This document shows positions 6,040 to 7,417 of a stretch of 7,417 bases of DNA, one piece after another; the first letter of the stretch is position 1; the number at the start of each line of letters is the position of its first letter. The translations under genes were made by a program, and so were the position numbers. Under the pieces are notes generated by a model. The model was not told where the DNA came from, did no database searches, and saw only the letters and a list, made by a program, of their open reading frames with translations. Source of the DNA: Rhodanobacteraceae bacterium (lineage in GTDB: Bacteria; Pseudomonadota; Gammaproteobacteria; Xanthomonadales; Rhodanobacteraceae); NCBI GenBank assembly GCA_025928735.1, contig JAICIW010000100.1, forward strand, positions 1-7,417. Reading direction: 5' to 3'.

Positions 6040-7417
6040 GGGCATTCCCGCGCGCACATCGTGTCGCGTGGCTATTGTTGCTGCTCCTGATCTGCGCTGG
6101 CGCTGCTGCGCGTACCGCCACCGCACCTGTGCTCACGCTGCGGACGGCGGAGGCCGTTGCGTCGGATTGGAACACAGTCACGCCACCCGAGACCGGCTGG
6201 GTTTCGGTCAAGCTGCCGGACGACTGGTCGCACCGCTGGCCGCGGCACGATGGCGTGGTGTGGTATCGGTTCACATGGCAGCAGGCGCAGGCAAGCCAGC
6301 CGGTCGGGCTGCTGCTCAACCAGGTCACGCTCGCCGATGCGGTCTATGTCAACGGAAGTCTGATCCACCGCGACCCCCGCCTGGTCGAACCGCTGTCCCG
6401 CAGCTGGATCAAGCCGCAATATTTCGTGGTCGATGCACCGACCCTGCGCGTCGGGACCAATACCTTGCTGGTGCGCGTGTCGGGTCTCGCCAACTACCAG
6501 CCCGGACTCGGCGTCATCAGCGTGGGTACTCCGCGCGCGGTGTACGCGGAGTATCACGCGGGGTGGCTGATCCGCTACCAGCTGCGCCTCTACAACCAGG
6601 CGTTTTTCCTGGCCATGGGCGTCGTGTTCCTGGTGTTGTGGCTGTTTCGCCGCCGCGATACGTTGTACGGCTGGTTCGCCGCCAGCACCTTGTTGACCGG
6701 CGCGTGGGACTGGAACAACGTCGCGCCCAGTACTTGGCCGTTCACCAGCACCGATGCGTTCCAGTCCTGGAACATGGTGTTCTACGTGGCCGGTACCGTG
6801 GCGCTCGCGGTCTTTCTGCTGCGGTTTTGCGGCAAACGCTGGCCGCGCATCGAAGCCGTGTTGTGGACGTACACCGGCGCGATTGCGCTGTGCGCCGCGT
6901 TCGCACCGCATCTGCTGGGGGTGTGGCGGTTCCAACTCGCGCCCATCGACATCGCGCTGTATTTCGCGGTGCCGGTGGCATTCATCGGATACGCGCTGCG
7001 CAAGCGGCAGCCCGAGATGCTGATTCTGGCACTGTGTCTGGCGCTGCCGCTGCTGGCGATCGTGCACGACGTGCTGCGGTTCTTCGAGGTGATCCGTGAT
7101 CGCGCCTACATCGCCTCGATCACTGCACCGTTCACTCTGATTGGCATGAGCGTGGTGCTGGCGCATCGCTTCGCCGCCGCGATGCGGCAGATCGAGGATT
7201 TCAATTATCAGTTGCGCGCTCGCGTCGACAGCGCCACCGCGCGACTGTCGGAAACGCTCGGACGCGAACATGCGCTGGCGCTGGCGAATGCGCAGATTGG
7301 CGCGCGCCTCGATCTGGTGCGCGACCTGCACGACGGCTTCGGCGGCAGCCTGGTGTCGGCCATCGCGGCACTGGAACATGGTCCGGTAGGCGTGAATCCC
7401 GATGCACACGCCGTCGA
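6036..7417 (+). CDS. Sensor histidine kinase, 7TMR-DISM type, 3' partial
   Basis: 460 complete codons are visible; the frame is open to the window end. GTG 6036 overlaps the regulator stop and gives an immediate signal peptide (basic MRAFPRAHR, then a Leu-rich core to about residue 30). Residues of about 40-180 form a periplasmic domain that looks like a jelly-roll carbohydrate-binding fold: WVSVKLPDDW, GVVWYRF, and VYVNGSLI, as in 7TMR-DISM extracellular or galactose-binding-like domains. Seven hydrophobic helices follow at about 188-207, 210-228, 244-268, 273-292, 303-322, 328-346 and 359-378. A coiled coil (about 385-425) leads to the HisKA_3 phosphoacceptor motif LVRDLHDGFGGSLVSAI, with His432. 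The HATPase_c domain must lie beyond the window. It should autophosphorylate on His432 and pass phosphate to Asp63 of the upstream regulator. The ligand is unknown; the fold hints at a sugar or other small periplasmic molecule, but that is inference. Confidence 0.93.
   Translation, partial: MRAFPRAHRVAWLLLLLLICAGAAARTATAPVLTLRTAEAVASDWNTVTPPETGWVSVKLPDDWSHRWPRHDGVVWYRFTWQQAQASQPVGLLLNQVTLADAVYVNGSLIHRDPRLVEPLSRSWIKPQYFVVDAPTLRVGTNTLLVRVSGLANYQPGLGVISVGTPRAVYAEYHAGWLIRYQLRLYNQAFFLAMGVVFLVLWLFRRRDTLYGWFAASTLLTGAWDWNNVAPSTWPFTSTDAFQSWNMVFYVAGTVALAVFLLRFCGKRWPRIEAVLWTYTGAIALCAAFAPHLLGVWRFQLAPIDIALYFAVPVAFIGYALRKRQPEMLILALCLALPLLAIVHDVLRFFEVIRDRAYIASITAPFTLIGMSVVLAHRFAAAMRQIEDFNYQLRARVDSATARLSETLGREHALALANAQIGARLDLVRDLHDGFGGSLVSAIAALEHGPVGVNPDAHAV

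Noticed and set aside
5020..6126. 368-codon open frame on the minus strand
   Set aside because: Antisense to the response regulator and its leader; no recognisable domain, Arg/Ala-rich shadow composition.
6072..7409. 445-codon open frame on the minus strand
   Set aside because: Antisense to the sensor kinase. Its translation is rich in His, Arg, Gln and Ala with no domain, as expected opposite high-GC coding DNA, while the plus frame from 6036 has a signal peptide, seven helices and a kinase motif.
1..7417. A new defence, phage or mobile gene system
   Set aside because: No nuclease, methylase, toxin pair, integrase, transposase or capsid gene is visible. All genes read as regulators, small membrane or secreted proteins, or housekeeping topoisomerase.

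Overview
The window looks like ordinary chromosomal DNA from a high-GC gammaproteobacterium, most likely of the Xanthomonadales (Xanthomonadaceae/Rhodanobacteraceae type). Three things point that way: a ParE that follows the Escherichia coli protein almost motif for motif and is one residue longer; intergenic palindromes of the CCCGGCgaaaGCCGGG / CCCAGTGACTTT type and a GAGTCCY heptamer array, both in a style I associate with this order; and a CRP/Clp-like site. The assignment rests on pattern recognition, not on a search.

Left part (2-2425, + strand). The window opens inside a GlxA-type AraC-family regulator: a DJ-1/PfpI-like domain followed by a double helix-turn-helix. Its start lies before the window. 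After a 237-base gap holding a small perfect palindrome comes a compact three-gene operon with overlapping ends: a three-helix membrane protein (DUF6249-like), an ECF sigma factor, and a two-helix membrane protein with an acidic N-terminus that is probably the cognate anti-sigma factor. Together they read as a membrane-linked signalling unit controlling an unknown regulon.

Middle part (2426-4956). Between the converging operon and parE lies a 217-base spacer filled with repeats: a nested inverted-repeat element of about 120 bases with a possible 7-base target duplication, and a heptamer tandem array that stops a few bases from the parE stop codon. parE (topoisomerase IV subunit B, 631 aa, - strand) is complete. 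Divergent from it is a gene for a small secreted Ala/Lys/His-rich protein resembling acid-shock protein Asr in composition. It ends at a strong intrinsic terminator.

Right part (5021-7417, + strand). A 347-base non-coding leader with a near-consensus CRP/Clp site precedes a two-component pair joined by a GTGA overlap: a NarL/LuxR-type response regulator and a sensor kinase with a signal peptide, a periplasmic jelly-roll-like domain, seven membrane helices (7TMR-DISM architecture) and a HisKA_3 phosphoacceptor motif. The kinase runs off the window before its ATPase domain.

I see no RNA genes, CRISPR array, insertion-sequence transposase, phage or defence genes. Nothing here amounts to a clearly new multi-gene system. 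The best leads are the repeat element, the small His-rich protein, the sigma/anti-sigma/DUF6249 operon and the unassigned 7TM sensor pair.
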